A stretch of 64,000 nt of DNA from Gordonia humi (GTDB lineage: Bacteria; Actinomycetota; Actinomycetes; Mycobacteriales; Mycobacteriaceae): positions 4,792,908-4,856,907 of the forward strand of contig NZ_JACIFP010000001.1 in assembly GCF_014197435.1 (NCBI RefSeq), written 5' to 3'. This document shows positions 44,991 through 53,476 of the stretch, piece by piece. Positions within the stretch are counted from its first letter, which is position 1; the number at the start of each line of letters is the position of its first letter. Both the position numbers and the translations under genes were made by a program. The notes under the pieces were generated by a model. The model had not been told where the DNA came from. It saw nothing but the letters and a program-made list of their open reading frames with translations, and ran no database searches.

Positions 44991-45871
44991 TGAGCACCGT
45001 GACGTTGACGTCGGTTCCCGGACCGGCGCAGATCTACCCGAAGGCCGTCGGCGCGATGTTGCCGGTGATCGGCAAGCCCGCTCGGGTGGCGGCCGACGCC
45101 GTCGTTCCCGACACGGTGTACCGGCTGGAGAATCTGACGATCGACCGCGCACAGCTGCAGGCGTACTGCCGTACCACGGGGCTGCCGTTCGGTGCGACCG
45201 TCCCGGTCACGTACCTGTTCGTGCTGTCGTTCCCGCTGGCCATGACGGTGATGGTCGACCCGAAGTTCCCGCTGGGCGCCATCGGTTCGGTGCACATCGA
45301 GAACACGATCGAGCGGTTCCGCGCGATCGGCGTCGACGAGCCGCTGACCGTGCAGACACACGCGGAGAACCTCCGCGAGCACCGCAAGGGCATGCTCGTC
45401 GACATGGTCAGCGAGTTCTTCGTCGGCTCGGAACGTGTCGCGGCGCAGACCAGCACGTTCCTGAAGCAGCAGCGCACCAGCCTGTCCGGCGGGGAACGAG
45501 GCCCGGCTCCGAAGGAGATCGCTCCCCCGCCGCCCGACCGCGTCGTCTCGGTGGACCTCGGGCTGATCCGCCAGTACGCGGAGACCTCCGGCGACCGGAA
45601 TCCGATTCACATGGCCGATCTGTCGGCCAAGGCGTTCGGCTTCTCCAAGGCCATCGCCCACGGCATGTGGTCGGCGGCGACCGCGCTGGCCAACATCGAG
45701 GGCTCACTGCCCGGCGCGGTGACCTACTCGGTCCGCTTCGGCAAGCCGATCCTGTTGCCCGCCAAGGTGAACGCGTACACGAAACCGGTCGACGGCGGCT
45801 ACGACGTGTCGCTGCTCAACCGTCGCAAGGGCTACCCGCACGTGACGGGGACCGTCCGCCCGCGCGGCTGA
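44990..45871 (+). CDS. htdX: MaoC-like 3-hydroxyacyl-thioester dehydratase HtdX
   Basis: The 293-residue double hot-dog protein has a degenerate N-terminal hot-dog. The C-terminal one carries the hydratase-2 motif YAETSGDRNPIHMADLSAKAFGF and AIAHGMWSAATAL. It would dehydrate or hydrate long-chain 3-hydroxyacyl thioesters beside FabG4. With FadA2 these enzymes supply thiolase, reductase and dehydratase activities for chain modification. Its start overlaps the fabG4 stop. A very strong terminator follows 10 bp after the stop. Confidence 0.93.
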   Translation: MSTVTLTSVPGPAQIYPKAVGAMLPVIGKPARVAADAVVPDTVYRLENLTIDRAQLQAYCRTTGLPFGATVPVTYLFVLSFPLAMTVMVDPKFPLGAIGSVHIENTIERFRAIGVDEPLTVQTHAENLREHRKGMLVDMVSEFFVGSERVAAQTSTFLKQQRTSLSGGERGPAPKEIAPPPPDRVVSVDLGLIRQYAETSGDRNPIHMADLSAKAFGFSKAIAHGMWSAATALANIEGSLPGAVTYSVRFGKPILLPAKVNAYTKPVDGGYDVSLLNRRKGYPHVTGTVRPRG

Positions 45872-45881
45872 AGATCTCTCG

Positions 45882-45923
45882 ACGAGAAGGCGCCGCCGGA
45901 ATCTTCCGGCGGCGCCTTCTCGT
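45882..45923. terminator. Terminator hairpin with 20-bp perfect arms after htdX
   Basis: The arms 45882-45901 and 45904-45923 are perfectly complementary over 20 bp (GAGAAGGCGCCGCCGG in the left arm), with only TC between them. It lies between htdX and the convergent TetR gene and may serve both directions. Confidence 0.85.
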
Positions 45924-46046
45924 GCGGGGTCGGCACGCGCCGAACGAAGACGCTCACGCCTCAGGCGTGGGTTCTCGCTGCGTGTCGGACAGGGTGCGCG
46001 AGCCGATGCCGCACGCGTATCCGCCCGACGAGGCCGGACGGGCGTC

Positions 46047-46661
46047 TCAGCCCTCGTCCCCCAACGTCGATCCCACTCCGCGCAGCCCGCGCCAGGTGAT
46101 GCCGAGCAGCAGGTCGGTCGCGTCGTCGAGATCGATGTCGCCGTCGGAGATGCGGTCGGCGACGGCCTCGCCCGCGCCGACGAGAGCGACGGCGGTGAGC
46201 TCGAAGTCGATGTCGCGCGTGCCTTCGACAGTGGTGCCGCGTCGGATCAGATCCGTGATCATCCGGGTGATCGCGTGCCGACTCTCGGTGACGACGTCGG
46301 CGAACGCCGCGGTACCGACGGAGACGCGGTAGAGCACCCCCCACGACTGCGCGTTCTCGTAGACGAAACGCAGGAACTCGCGGACCAGGGTGCGCGCCTG
46401 ATCGCGCTGGCGGAGATCGGGATCGAAGCCCGCGCTCATCGCCTCCATGAACCGCCCGGACTCTCGCGCGATGCATGCGCTGAACAGCTCGTCTTTGGAA
46501 CCGTAGTACAGGTACAGCATCGGCTTGGAGATCTCGGCCTGCGCCGCGATGGCGTCCATCGAACTGTCGGAGTACCCGTGCTCGGAGAACACCGCGATCG
46601 CGGCGTCCAACATCTGCTGCTCGCGGACTGCACGGGGCAGTCGCTTCGTCCCGCTGGCCAT
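46047..46661 (-). CDS. TetR family regulator of the fabG4/fadA2 locus
   Basis: The 204-residue regulator has a canonical DNA-binding domain: MLDAAIAVFSEHGYSDSSMD, AIAAQAEISKPMLYLYYGSKDELF. Its position between htdX and lpqI corresponds to Rv0238 of M. tuberculosis as recalled. The gene's own promoter carries GAGAACTTAC-N6-GTAAGTTCTC, and the same core occurs in the fabG4 promoter. The protein therefore probably represses itself, fabG4-htdX and fadA2, with an acyl-CoA as likely inducer. A leaderless start is predicted from the -10 box 7 nt before the ATG. Confidence 0.92.
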   Translation of the reverse strand: MASGTKRLPRAVREQQMLDAAIAVFSEHGYSDSSMDAIAAQAEISKPMLYLYYGSKDELFSACIARESGRFMEAMSAGFDPDLRQRDQARTLVREFLRFVYENAQSWGVLYRVSVGTAAFADVVTESRHAITRMITDLIRRGTTVEGTRDIDFELTAVALVGAGEAVADRISDGDIDLDDATDLLLGITWRGLRGVGSTLGDEG

Positions 46662-46665
46662 ACCA

Positions 46666-46691
46666 GAGAACTTACCACTCAGTAAGTTCTC
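46666..46691 (-). promoter_or_regulatory. Self-operator and leaderless promoter of the TetR gene
   Basis: Perfect 10-bp arms GAGAACTTAC and GTAAGTTCTC flank CACTCA. On the minus strand the half-site nearer the gene contains TAAGTT (46674-46669), a -10 box that ends 7 nt before the TetR ATG. Operator and promoter thus coincide. The other end overlaps the lpqI stop codon. Confidence 0.8.
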
Positions 46692-47877
46692 ACTGGCAGT
46701 CGATCACGCCTTTCGACCGCAGAATGCGGACGACCGACCGGTCGACGCGCGCCTGCGTCAACTTCTTGTCGGCGACGGCCTTCTCGAGCGAGTCGAGGAC
46801 CGATCCGACCTTATCGGTGCTCAACCACAGGGCGACGTCCGACCCCGCGTTGATCGCCTTGCGCACCGCGACCTCGATCGGGTACTTGTCGCTGATCGCG
46901 GCCATCCCCGACAGGTCGTCCGAGAACACGACGCCGTTGAACGCCGGTCCGCCGTACCGTTCGCCGCTGCGAAGCATGCCGATCGCGCGCGGGCTGATGC
47001 TCGACGGCGTCTCCGGACCGGTGAGCCCCGGAACGATCAGATGACCGACCATCACACCGACGTCGCCGGGATCGGCCAGCAGCGTCTTGTAGGGGACCAG
47101 GTCGGTGGCGACCAGTTCGTCGATCGGCGGGGTGCGCACCGTGCCGGTGTGCGAGTCGCCCGATCCGTGACCGTGCCCGGGGAAGTGCTTGTAGACCGGC
47201 ATGATCCCGGCGTCCTGCAGACCTCGTGCGAACGCGCCCGCGTACTCGGTGACGACGGCCGGGTCGTCGGAGAACGAGCGGTCGCCGATCACCTCGTCGT
47301 CGGCCTCGTCGCTGACGTCGGCGTCGGGCGCGAAGTCGACCGTGATGCCCAGCCTGCGCATCTTCTCGCCCGCGTCCTTGGCGAGGGCACGCACCTGCTC
47401 GGGCGTCTTCGTCTTCGCCAGGACGCGTGCCGACGGCATGTCGATGCCCAGCGATGACAGACGACTCACCCGACCGCCCTCCTGGTCGACGGTCACCATC
47501 AGCGGATACTTCTGCGCCTTCGACAGTTCGCCGATCGAACCGTCGCTCAGCATGTTCAGATCACTCCAGCTGCCGACGAACACGCCGCCGATGTGCTCGT
47601 CGCGCACCACCTGCCGCGCATCGCCCGCATCGGTCACGCCGACGACGAGGAGCTGAGCGAGCTTGTCACGCAACGACATCGACTTCAGTTCCGCGGCACC
47701 GCACGTCTGCGCGACCGGCGTCGTGCTCGATGAGGAGACCGTGCTGGTCGACGTCGCACTGCTCGCCGTCGTCGAGGTCGACGTCGGGGCCGCTGAGGGG
47801 TCACCGCTGCTGCAGGCCGCCGTCGACAGAAGTCCGGCGGCCGCGACGACGGCGATCAGGCGACGATGGGCACGCAT
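46690..47877 (-). CDS. lpqI: Beta-N-acetylhexosaminidase-type lipoprotein (NagZ/LpqI-like)
   Basis: The 395-residue GH3 enzyme is exported and lipidated: signal peptide with lipobox STAAC (Cys about residue 22), then a Ser/Thr-rich linker. GH3 motifs are VTVDQEGGRVSRL, KHFPGHGHGSGDSHTG (catalytic His dyad) and VVFSDDLSGM with the nucleophilic Asp. It removes N-acetylglucosamine from muropeptides in wall recycling. The order lpqI-TetR matches the mycobacterial locus. The upstream region faces the DUF2613-aftD genes. Confidence 0.94.
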   Translation of the reverse strand: MRAHRRLIAVVAAAGLLSTAACSSGDPSAAPTSTSTTASSATSTSTVSSSSTTPVAQTCGAAELKSMSLRDKLAQLLVVGVTDAGDARQVVRDEHIGGVFVGSWSDLNMLSDGSIGELSKAQKYPLMVTVDQEGGRVSRLSSLGIDMPSARVLAKTKTPEQVRALAKDAGEKMRRLGITVDFAPDADVSDEADDEVIGDRSFSDDPAVVTEYAGAFARGLQDAGIMPVYKHFPGHGHGSGDSHTGTVRTPPIDELVATDLVPYKTLLADPGDVGVMVGHLIVPGLTGPETPSSISPRAIGMLRSGERYGGPAFNGVVFSDDLSGMAAISDKYPIEVAVRKAINAGSDVALWLSTDKVGSVLDSLEKAVADKKLTQARVDRSVVRILRSKGVIDCQ

Positions 47878-47917
47878 GCGACCAGTCTTGCACGCCGAGC
47901 CGACGACGGGCGGGTGG

Positions 47918-47923
47918 TACCTT
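47918..47923 (+). promoter_or_regulatory. -10 box of leaderless DUF2613-aftD promoter
   Basis: TACCTT fits TANNNT and ends 7 nt before the ATG of the DUF2613 gene, with no ribosome site. Confidence 0.55.
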
Positions 47924-47930
47924 GTGGTTC

Positions 47931-48134
47931 ATGGTTCGCGACCGCTTGATCTACGGGATTCTCGCCGCGATCGTCGGCGTGATCGTCGGCGTCGGCGGAG
48001 TCTTCCTCGGCGGCGCCCTCGCCTCCGAGAACAAGCCGTCGACCGATGTGAACAGCTTCAACGGCCAGGACGGCTTCGTGCAGGGCTCCGTCGAATACGG
48101 GACCCGCGGCGGCTCCGGGGCCGACAACTCGTAA
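47931..48134 (+). CDS. DUF2613 small membrane protein (Rv0236A-like)
   Basis: The 67-residue protein has one N-terminal membrane helix (ILAAIVGVIVGVGGVFLGGAL) and a short polar tail. It corresponds to the small secreted or membrane protein Rv0236A that precedes aftD in mycobacteria (DUF2613). It lies 6 bp upstream of aftD and is certainly cotranscribed, so a partner role for AftD is plausible. Confidence 0.88.
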   Translation: MVRDRLIYGILAAIVGVIVGVGGVFLGGALASENKPSTDVNSFNGQDGFVQGSVEYGTRGGSGADNS

Positions 48135-48140
48135 ATCCAG

Positions 48141-51100
48141 GTGGGCCACGACAGGTTGCTCACGCGACGCGGCGTCGGCATCACCGCCCTGATCTTCCTT
48201 CTGCTGTCGCTGTGGCAGGCGCCCGGCAAGATCTCGCCGGACACCAAGCTCGACCTCACCGCCGACCCGATCGGGTTCCTCGCACGGGCGACGCACCTGT
48301 GGTCGCCGACGATGCCGATGGGACAGATCCAGAATCAGGCGTACGGCTACCTGTTTCCACACGGGGCGTTCTTCGCGCTCGGTCACCTCGCCCACGTCCC
48401 GCCGTGGCTCACCCAGCGGTTGTGGTGGGCGGTCCTCCTCACCGTCGGCTTCGTCGGCGTGGTCCGCGTCGCCGAAGCCCTGCGAACCGGATCGTTCGCA
48501 TCCCGGCTGATCGCGGCCGCGGCGTTCGTCGCGTCGCCGCGCGTGCTGACGACCCTCGGCACGATCTCGTCGGAGACGTTGCCGCTGATGCTGGCCCCGT
48601 GGGTGCTGCTGCCGGTGATCCGCGCGCTCGACGCCGCGCCGGTGCGACCCGCCTGGCGAGAGGCCGCGCGGTCGGGATGCGCCGTGGCCCTGATGGGCGC
48701 GGTGAACGCCGTCGCGACCGCGGCCGCGGTGGGTGTCGCCGCGCTCTGGTGGATCGCCGCCACCTGTTCCCGCCGACAGCGACCACGCGGCCTCCGGTTC
48801 GGCGGCGCGTGGGTCGTCGCACTCGGCGCGGCGTGCCTGTGGTGGGTGGTGCCGCTGCTCATGCTGTCGCGGGTGTCGCCGCCGTTCCTGGACTTCATCG
48901 AGTCGGCGCAGGTGACCACCGAGTGGACCTCGTTGACCGAGGTCCTGCGCGGCACATCGTCGTGGACGCCGTTCGTGTCGGCCGAGCGCGCCGCGGGCGC
49001 GGTGCTGGTGTCCGAGTCGGCTGCGGTGCTGGCCACCGGGATCCTCGCCGCCGCCGGTCTCGCCGGTCTGACGATGCGCGCGATGCCGCACCGTCGACGG
49101 TGGCTCGCCCTGCTGGTGATCGGGCTGATCGTCATGTGCCTCGGTTATCCCGGAGCGCTCGGCTCGCCGATCGCCGGAACCGTCCGGGAGTTCCTCGACG
49201 GCTCCGGCGCGGCGCTGCGCAACGTGCACAAGTTCGAACCGCTGGTCCGGATGCCGCTGGTTCTCGGCGTCGCCCATCTGCTGGCGCGAGTACCGTTCCG
49301 GTCGCTGATCGCGGCGCCCTCGAAGGCGAACGGCTTCGCCCGACCGGCGGCCGCCGCGATGGTCGTGGTGACCGCGGTGTTCGGCGCCGGATCACTCGCC
49401 TGGACCGGTGGCGTGGCCCCGGCCTCCAGCTACGACGCGATCCCCGACTACTGGCAGCAGACCGCCGACTGGCTCGACGAGCACGCCCACGACACACGTG
49501 CACTGGTGGTTCCGGGCGCGCCGTTCGCCGACCAGAACTGGGGTCTGACGCGTGATGAGCCGCTGCAGGCGCTCACCGAAGCGCCGTGGGCGGTGCGCGA
49601 CGCCATCCCGCTGACACCGCCCGGCGCGATCCGCGCGATGGACTCGGTGCAGCGCGCGCTCGTCTCCGGCCGCGGATCGGCGGCGCTCGCCGACACGCTC
49701 ACCGCCCAGGGCGTCGGCTATCTGGTGCTGCGCGCCGATCTCGATCCCGCGACGTCGCGGTCGGCGCGTCCGCTGGTCGTCGCCGATGCTCTGCGCCGTT
49801 CCCCCCACATCACGCCGGTCGCCCGGTTCGGCCCGGACGTCGCTCCGCCGACCGTCGACGGCGTGGTCGTCGACGACGGACTGCGCCCGATGATGCCCGC
49901 CGTGACCGTCTATCGGGTCGGCGACGCACGAGGTACCGGTCCGCTCCTGACCCCGCTCGATGCGATGCCGCGGGTCGTCGGCGGTCCGGAGTCGCTGGCC
50001 GCGATCGACGAGGTGCGCGCTCGCACCGGTCGCCCACCCCTCGGCACCTCGCTGCTGACCGCCGACGCCCGCCGCGCCGGAGTCGGCGACGGTCCCGGTC
50101 TCACGGTGACCGATTCACCGGTCGATCGGGAGACCGACTTCGGGCGCGTCGACGACCATTCGTCGGCCGTCCGCGCGCCGGGCGATCCCCGTCTGACGAA
50201 GAACGCCGCCGCCGACTACCCCGTCGACGGAACGGCGAAGGTCGAAGGGCAGTGGCTGCTGAACAACGAGCCCGGACAGATACGCGTCACCTCGTCCGGG
50301 TCCGCGGCCGACGCGACCCAGCCCGGCCGGACCTCACCTGCCGCCTCGACGGCGGCCGCGTTCGACGGCGACCCGAACACCGCGTGGGTCAGTCGCGGCC
50401 TCGAATCCGCTGTCGGACGCTGGGTGGCGATCGAGTTCACCCGCCCGCGCCGGGACCTCGCGCTGACCGTGACGACAGCGAAGGCGCTCGGCCCGGACGT
50501 GTCGTCACTACTGGTCACCACCGATGCGGGCAGCACCGTGGTCGCCGATGTGCGTCCGGGCGTGCCGACGCGGATCGTCGCCCCGGCCGGCGAGACCGAG
50601 CGCGTCGAGATCCGCGCGATCCGCACCGCGAACGGCACCGCGGGCAACCAGTTCGCCCTCGCCGACGTCCGACTGTCCGACACCGCCACCGGCCTGGACT
50701 ACGCGATCCGACACCGTGCGGTGCTGCCGCAGCTCGACGCCGCCGACCGGGTGGACGCCTGGGTGCTGCGGAACGAACTGGGCGGGCGGGCCGAATGTGC
50801 GGCCGACGCCGACCGCGTCCGTTGTGCCCCGACGCTCGGCGTGGCACCGGAGACGCCGGGCGTCTTCGGTCGGGTGCTGTCGGTGCCGTCGACCGTGGAC
50901 GTGCACCCCACGGTGGTGCTGCGGCCGTCGGCGGGTGGCGCGCTGTCGGATCTGCTGTCACGACCGAGCACGGTGACGGCGGAGGGGCCGTCGAACGTCG
51001 CCGATCCGCGCGGGTCGGCCGCGGCCGCCGTCGACGGAGATCCCGCCACCGTGTGGACCGCACCGGAGGCCCCGGTGACCAGCGGGAGGAAGAAGCCTGC

Positions 51101-52394
51101 GAAGCCGTCGTTGACGCTGCACCTGCCGACCGCGCGCGAGGTCTCGGGCTTGAAGTTGACCCTGCCCGACGACTATCCGGCCCGCCCGACGAAGGTCCGC
51201 GTCGACCTCGGCGACGGCGATCAGACCGTCCGCGTGGCCGACGACGGGACCGTGCCGCTGCGCCCGACCCGGACCGACCGCATCGTGCTCACCGTCGAGT
51301 CCTCGAGCGACCTGATCGATGTGAACGACCTGGGTTTCGCCCGCCAGTCGCCGGTCGGCATCGCCGACATCGCGGTGCTGCCCACCGTCGCCGCCGTCCC
51401 CGCCGATCTCGAGCGACCGATCGTGATCGGCTGCGACACCGACCCGCAGGGACCGCTCGGGCTCGGGCTGTCGGCGGGCGGGGTGGTCCACCGACTGCAG
51501 GTGTCCACCACGGCGCGGGCCCTGCGCGACGGCGATCCCGTCGTCGCCACCGTGTGCCCGAGCGACCCCGTCGCGCTTCCGGCGGGCGAGCAGGAGGTGT
51601 CGGTGAATCCCGGCGCCGCGTTCACCGTCGACTCGGTGGAACTGCGCGTCTCGGACGACGATCCGGTCGGCACGAGCACACCTGCACGGACCGGCCGGTG
51701 GGACGCGACCTCGCGAGAGGCGATCGTCGACGCCGCCGACACCCCGCGAGTCCTGTCCGTGCCGGAGAGCACCAACTCCGGCTGGCACGCCCGTCTCGGC
51801 GACGACGAACTCCGGCCGATCGTGGTGAACGGTTGGCAGCAGGGCTGGATCGTGCCCGCCGGCGCGTCCGGAACCGTCGCCCTGACCTTCGACCTCGACA
51901 CGCCCTACCGCTGGGTCCTGCTGATCGGTCTGCTGCTGGTGGCGGCGCTGTTCGCGGTCGCGTTCTGGCCGCGTTCCCGCCGGTCGAGCGGCCTCCGCCG
52001 GCCGAATCCCCTCCGCCGGTCGAGCGAAGTCGAGCCCCCTCGCCTCGACCGGAACGAGACGACGAGCGTGCGGCGAGGCGAACTCGCGGACCGAGGCCCG
52101 ACCCGGTTCGCCTGCGTGCTCCTCGCTCTCCTCGCCGCCTACGTCCTCACCGGTCCATGGGGAGTCGCGGCCGCGGCCGCGACGGGCGCCGTGGTCGCCG
52201 TCGTCTCCCCCGCGGCCCGCGTGTCCCTCACGTTCTGCGCGATGGCCGTCGCTACCCTCGCACTGGCGGCCGGCCCCTGGAATTCGGGCATGGCCTACAC
52301 CGGATACGACGTCCTGCCGCAGCTCGCGGCGTTGGTGGCGGTGATCTCGGCCATCTTCTCGGCCGTCCTTCCACGCTTCCCGCGCCGAACCTGA
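48141..52394 (+). CDS. aftD: Alpha-(1->3)-arabinofuranosyltransferase AftD
   Basis: The protein has 1417 residues, the normal AftD size. The N-terminal part is a GT-C-fold membrane region (about ten helices in 1-430) with the acidic loop APGKISPDTKLDLTADP near residue 30. A long periplasmic part follows with F5/8-type C carbohydrate-binding-like modules (for example around AAFDGDPNTAWVSRG and AAVDGDPATVWTAP). The C-terminus again has membrane helices. It transfers arabinofuranose from decaprenyl-phosphoryl-arabinose in arabinogalactan/lipoarabinomannan synthesis. GTG start, no strong ribosome site. A Ser/Arg-rich linker near residue 1290 is made of repeated DNA. Confidence 0.95.
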   Translation: MGHDRLLTRRGVGITALIFLLLSLWQAPGKISPDTKLDLTADPIGFLARATHLWSPTMPMGQIQNQAYGYLFPHGAFFALGHLAHVPPWLTQRLWWAVLLTVGFVGVVRVAEALRTGSFASRLIAAAAFVASPRVLTTLGTISSETLPLMLAPWVLLPVIRALDAAPVRPAWREAARSGCAVALMGAVNAVATAAAVGVAALWWIAATCSRRQRPRGLRFGGAWVVALGAACLWWVVPLLMLSRVSPPFLDFIESAQVTTEWTSLTEVLRGTSSWTPFVSAERAAGAVLVSESAAVLATGILAAAGLAGLTMRAMPHRRRWLALLVIGLIVMCLGYPGALGSPIAGTVREFLDGSGAALRNVHKFEPLVRMPLVLGVAHLLARVPFRSLIAAPSKANGFARPAAAAMVVVTAVFGAGSLAWTGGVAPASSYDAIPDYWQQTADWLDEHAHDTRALVVPGAPFADQNWGLTRDEPLQALTEAPWAVRDAIPLTPPGAIRAMDSVQRALVSGRGSAALADTLTAQGVGYLVLRADLDPATSRSARPLVVADALRRSPHITPVARFGPDVAPPTVDGVVVDDGLRPMMPAVTVYRVGDARGTGPLLTPLDAMPRVVGGPESLAAIDEVRARTGRPPLGTSLLTADARRAGVGDGPGLTVTDSPVDRETDFGRVDDHSSAVRAPGDPRLTKNAAADYPVDGTAKVEGQWLLNNEPGQIRVTSSGSAADATQPGRTSPAASTAAAFDGDPNTAWVSRGLESAVGRWVAIEFTRPRRDLALTVTTAKALGPDVSSLLVTTDAGSTVVADVRPGVPTRIVAPAGETERVEIRAIRTANGTAGNQFALADVRLSDTATGLDYAIRHRAVLPQLDAADRVDAWVLRNELGGRAECAADADRVRCAPTLGVAPETPGVFGRVLSVPSTVDVHPTVVLRPSAGGALSDLLSRPSTVTAEGPSNVADPRGSAAAAVDGDPATVWTAPEAPVTSGRKKPAKPSLTLHLPTAREVSGLKLTLPDDYPARPTKVRVDLGDGDQTVRVADDGTVPLRPTRTDRIVLTVESSSDLIDVNDLGFARQSPVGIADIAVLPTVAAVPADLERPIVIGCDTDPQGPLGLGLSAGGVVHRLQVSTTARALRDGDPVVATVCPSDPVALPAGEQEVSVNPGAAFTVDSVELRVSDDDPVGTSTPARTGRWDATSREAIVDAADTPRVLSVPESTNSGWHARLGDDELRPIVVNGWQQGWIVPAGASGTVALTFDLDTPYRWVLLIGLLLVAALFAVAFWPRSRRSSGLRRPNPLRRSSEVEPPRLDRNETTSVRRGELADRGPTRFACVLLALLAAYVLTGPWGVAAAAATGAVVAVVSPAARVSLTFCAMAVATLALAAGPWNSGMAYTGYDVLPQLAALVAVISAIFSAVLPRFPRRT
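51977..52052. repeat. REP-like repeat cluster inside aftD
   Basis: CCGCCGGTCGAGCG occurs at 51977-51990 and again at 52013-52026. The second copy also forms an inverted repeat CCGGTCGAG/CTCGACCGG with 52044-52052. The stretch encodes the Arg/Ser/Pro linker before the last membrane helices of AftD and keeps the reading frame. Confidence 0.6.
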
Positions 52395-52421
52395 TTCCGC
52401 CTGCACCGGACGAACATCGAC

Positions 52422-52460
52422 AGCACGCGGTGCCGAGCTCTCGGCTCGGCACCGCGTGCT
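52422..52460. terminator. Bidirectional terminator after aftD
   Basis: AGCACGCGGTGCCGAG pairs perfectly with CTCGGCACCGCGTGCT over 16 bp around a 7-nt loop. It sits between the convergent aftD and quinone oxidoreductase genes. Confidence 0.8.
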
Positions 52461-52480
52461 CAGTGCTCTCGGGCGGATCG

Positions 52481-53449
52481 TCAGTGCGTCAGCAGGATCT
52501 TGCCCGTCGTCTCCCGCGACTCCAGGGCGGAGAAGGCGTCGGACGCCTCCTCCACGGGGTACCGGCCACCGATCGACACGACCAGGTCTCCCGACGCCAA
52601 CCAGGCGAACAGGTCACGCGCGCGAGCACGCAGTTCATCCGGCGTGCGGACGTGATGAACGACGCTCGGGCGAGTGACGAACAGCGATCCACCGGAGTTC
52701 AACCGCGGAATGTCCAGCGGCGGAGTGGGACCGCTCGACGTACCGAACACCACATATGTGCCGCGAACGGCAAGGCTCGCCAGGCTCCCGTCGAACGTCG
52801 CCGCTCCGACACCGTCGTAGACCGCGGCGACGCCGGTGCCGCCGGTGATGCGTTCGACCTCCGAGGGGAAGTCGTCGTAGCCGACGACGTGATCGGCTCC
52901 GGCGCCTCGCGCGACGGCGGCCTTCTCCTCCGTGGAGACCGTTCCGATCACCGTCGCCCCCTTGAGCTTCGCGATCTGCGTCAGCATCTGACCGACGCCA
53001 CCGGCGGCAGCATGAATGAGGACCGTGTCGCCGCGTTCGATCGGATAGGTGTCCGTTGCGAGATAGTGGGCCGTGACGCCCTGCATGAGCACCGCGACGG
53101 CGCTCTCGTCGGAGACGTCGTCCGGGATCACGACTGCCTTACCCGCATCGACGACGGCGAAGTCCGCGAAGCTTCCCTGACCGCCCGCGAGCCACCCGAT
53201 CCGCCGGCCGACGTCGAGGTCGACGACGTCGGGACCGCGTTCGGCGATGACGCCCATGCCCTCGACTCCGGCGAGGAACGGCGCGGAGACGGGGGTTCCG
53301 CCGACCCGCTGGTAGACGTCCAGGAAGTTCACACCCGACAGTCGCACCTCGACGAGCACCTCGCCCGCCCCGGGTGCGGGCCGTTCGATGTCGACGACCT
53401 GCAGATTCTCCGGCCCGCCGTGCGTCGCCACTTCGATTGCACGCATCAT
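52481..53449 (-). CDS. NADPH:quinone oxidoreductase-like MDR protein
   Basis: The 322-residue zinc-free medium-chain dehydrogenase/reductase has NFLDVYQRVGG at the quinone-oxidoreductase position, the cofactor motif LIHAAAGGVGQM and the C-terminal YPVEEASDAFSALESRETTGKILL. Zinc ligands of alcohol dehydrogenases are absent. It reduces quinones or enones with NADPH. It is the last gene after the aldehyde dehydrogenase, separated by 27 bp, with AAGGGA before the start. The ATG is doubled, so 53446 is an alternative. Confidence 0.9.
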   Translation of the reverse strand: MMRAIEVATHGGPENLQVVDIERPAPGAGEVLVEVRLSGVNFLDVYQRVGGTPVSAPFLAGVEGMGVIAERGPDVVDLDVGRRIGWLAGGQGSFADFAVVDAGKAVVIPDDVSDESAVAVLMQGVTAHYLATDTYPIERGDTVLIHAAAGGVGQMLTQIAKLKGATVIGTVSTEEKAAVARGAGADHVVGYDDFPSEVERITGGTGVAAVYDGVGAATFDGSLASLAVRGTYVVFGTSSGPTPPLDIPRLNSGGSLFVTRPSVVHHVRTPDELRARARDLFAWLASGDLVVSIGGRYPVEEASDAFSALESRETTGKILLTH

Positions 53450-53476
53450 CGAATCCCTTCTACGTCACGACGCGTT

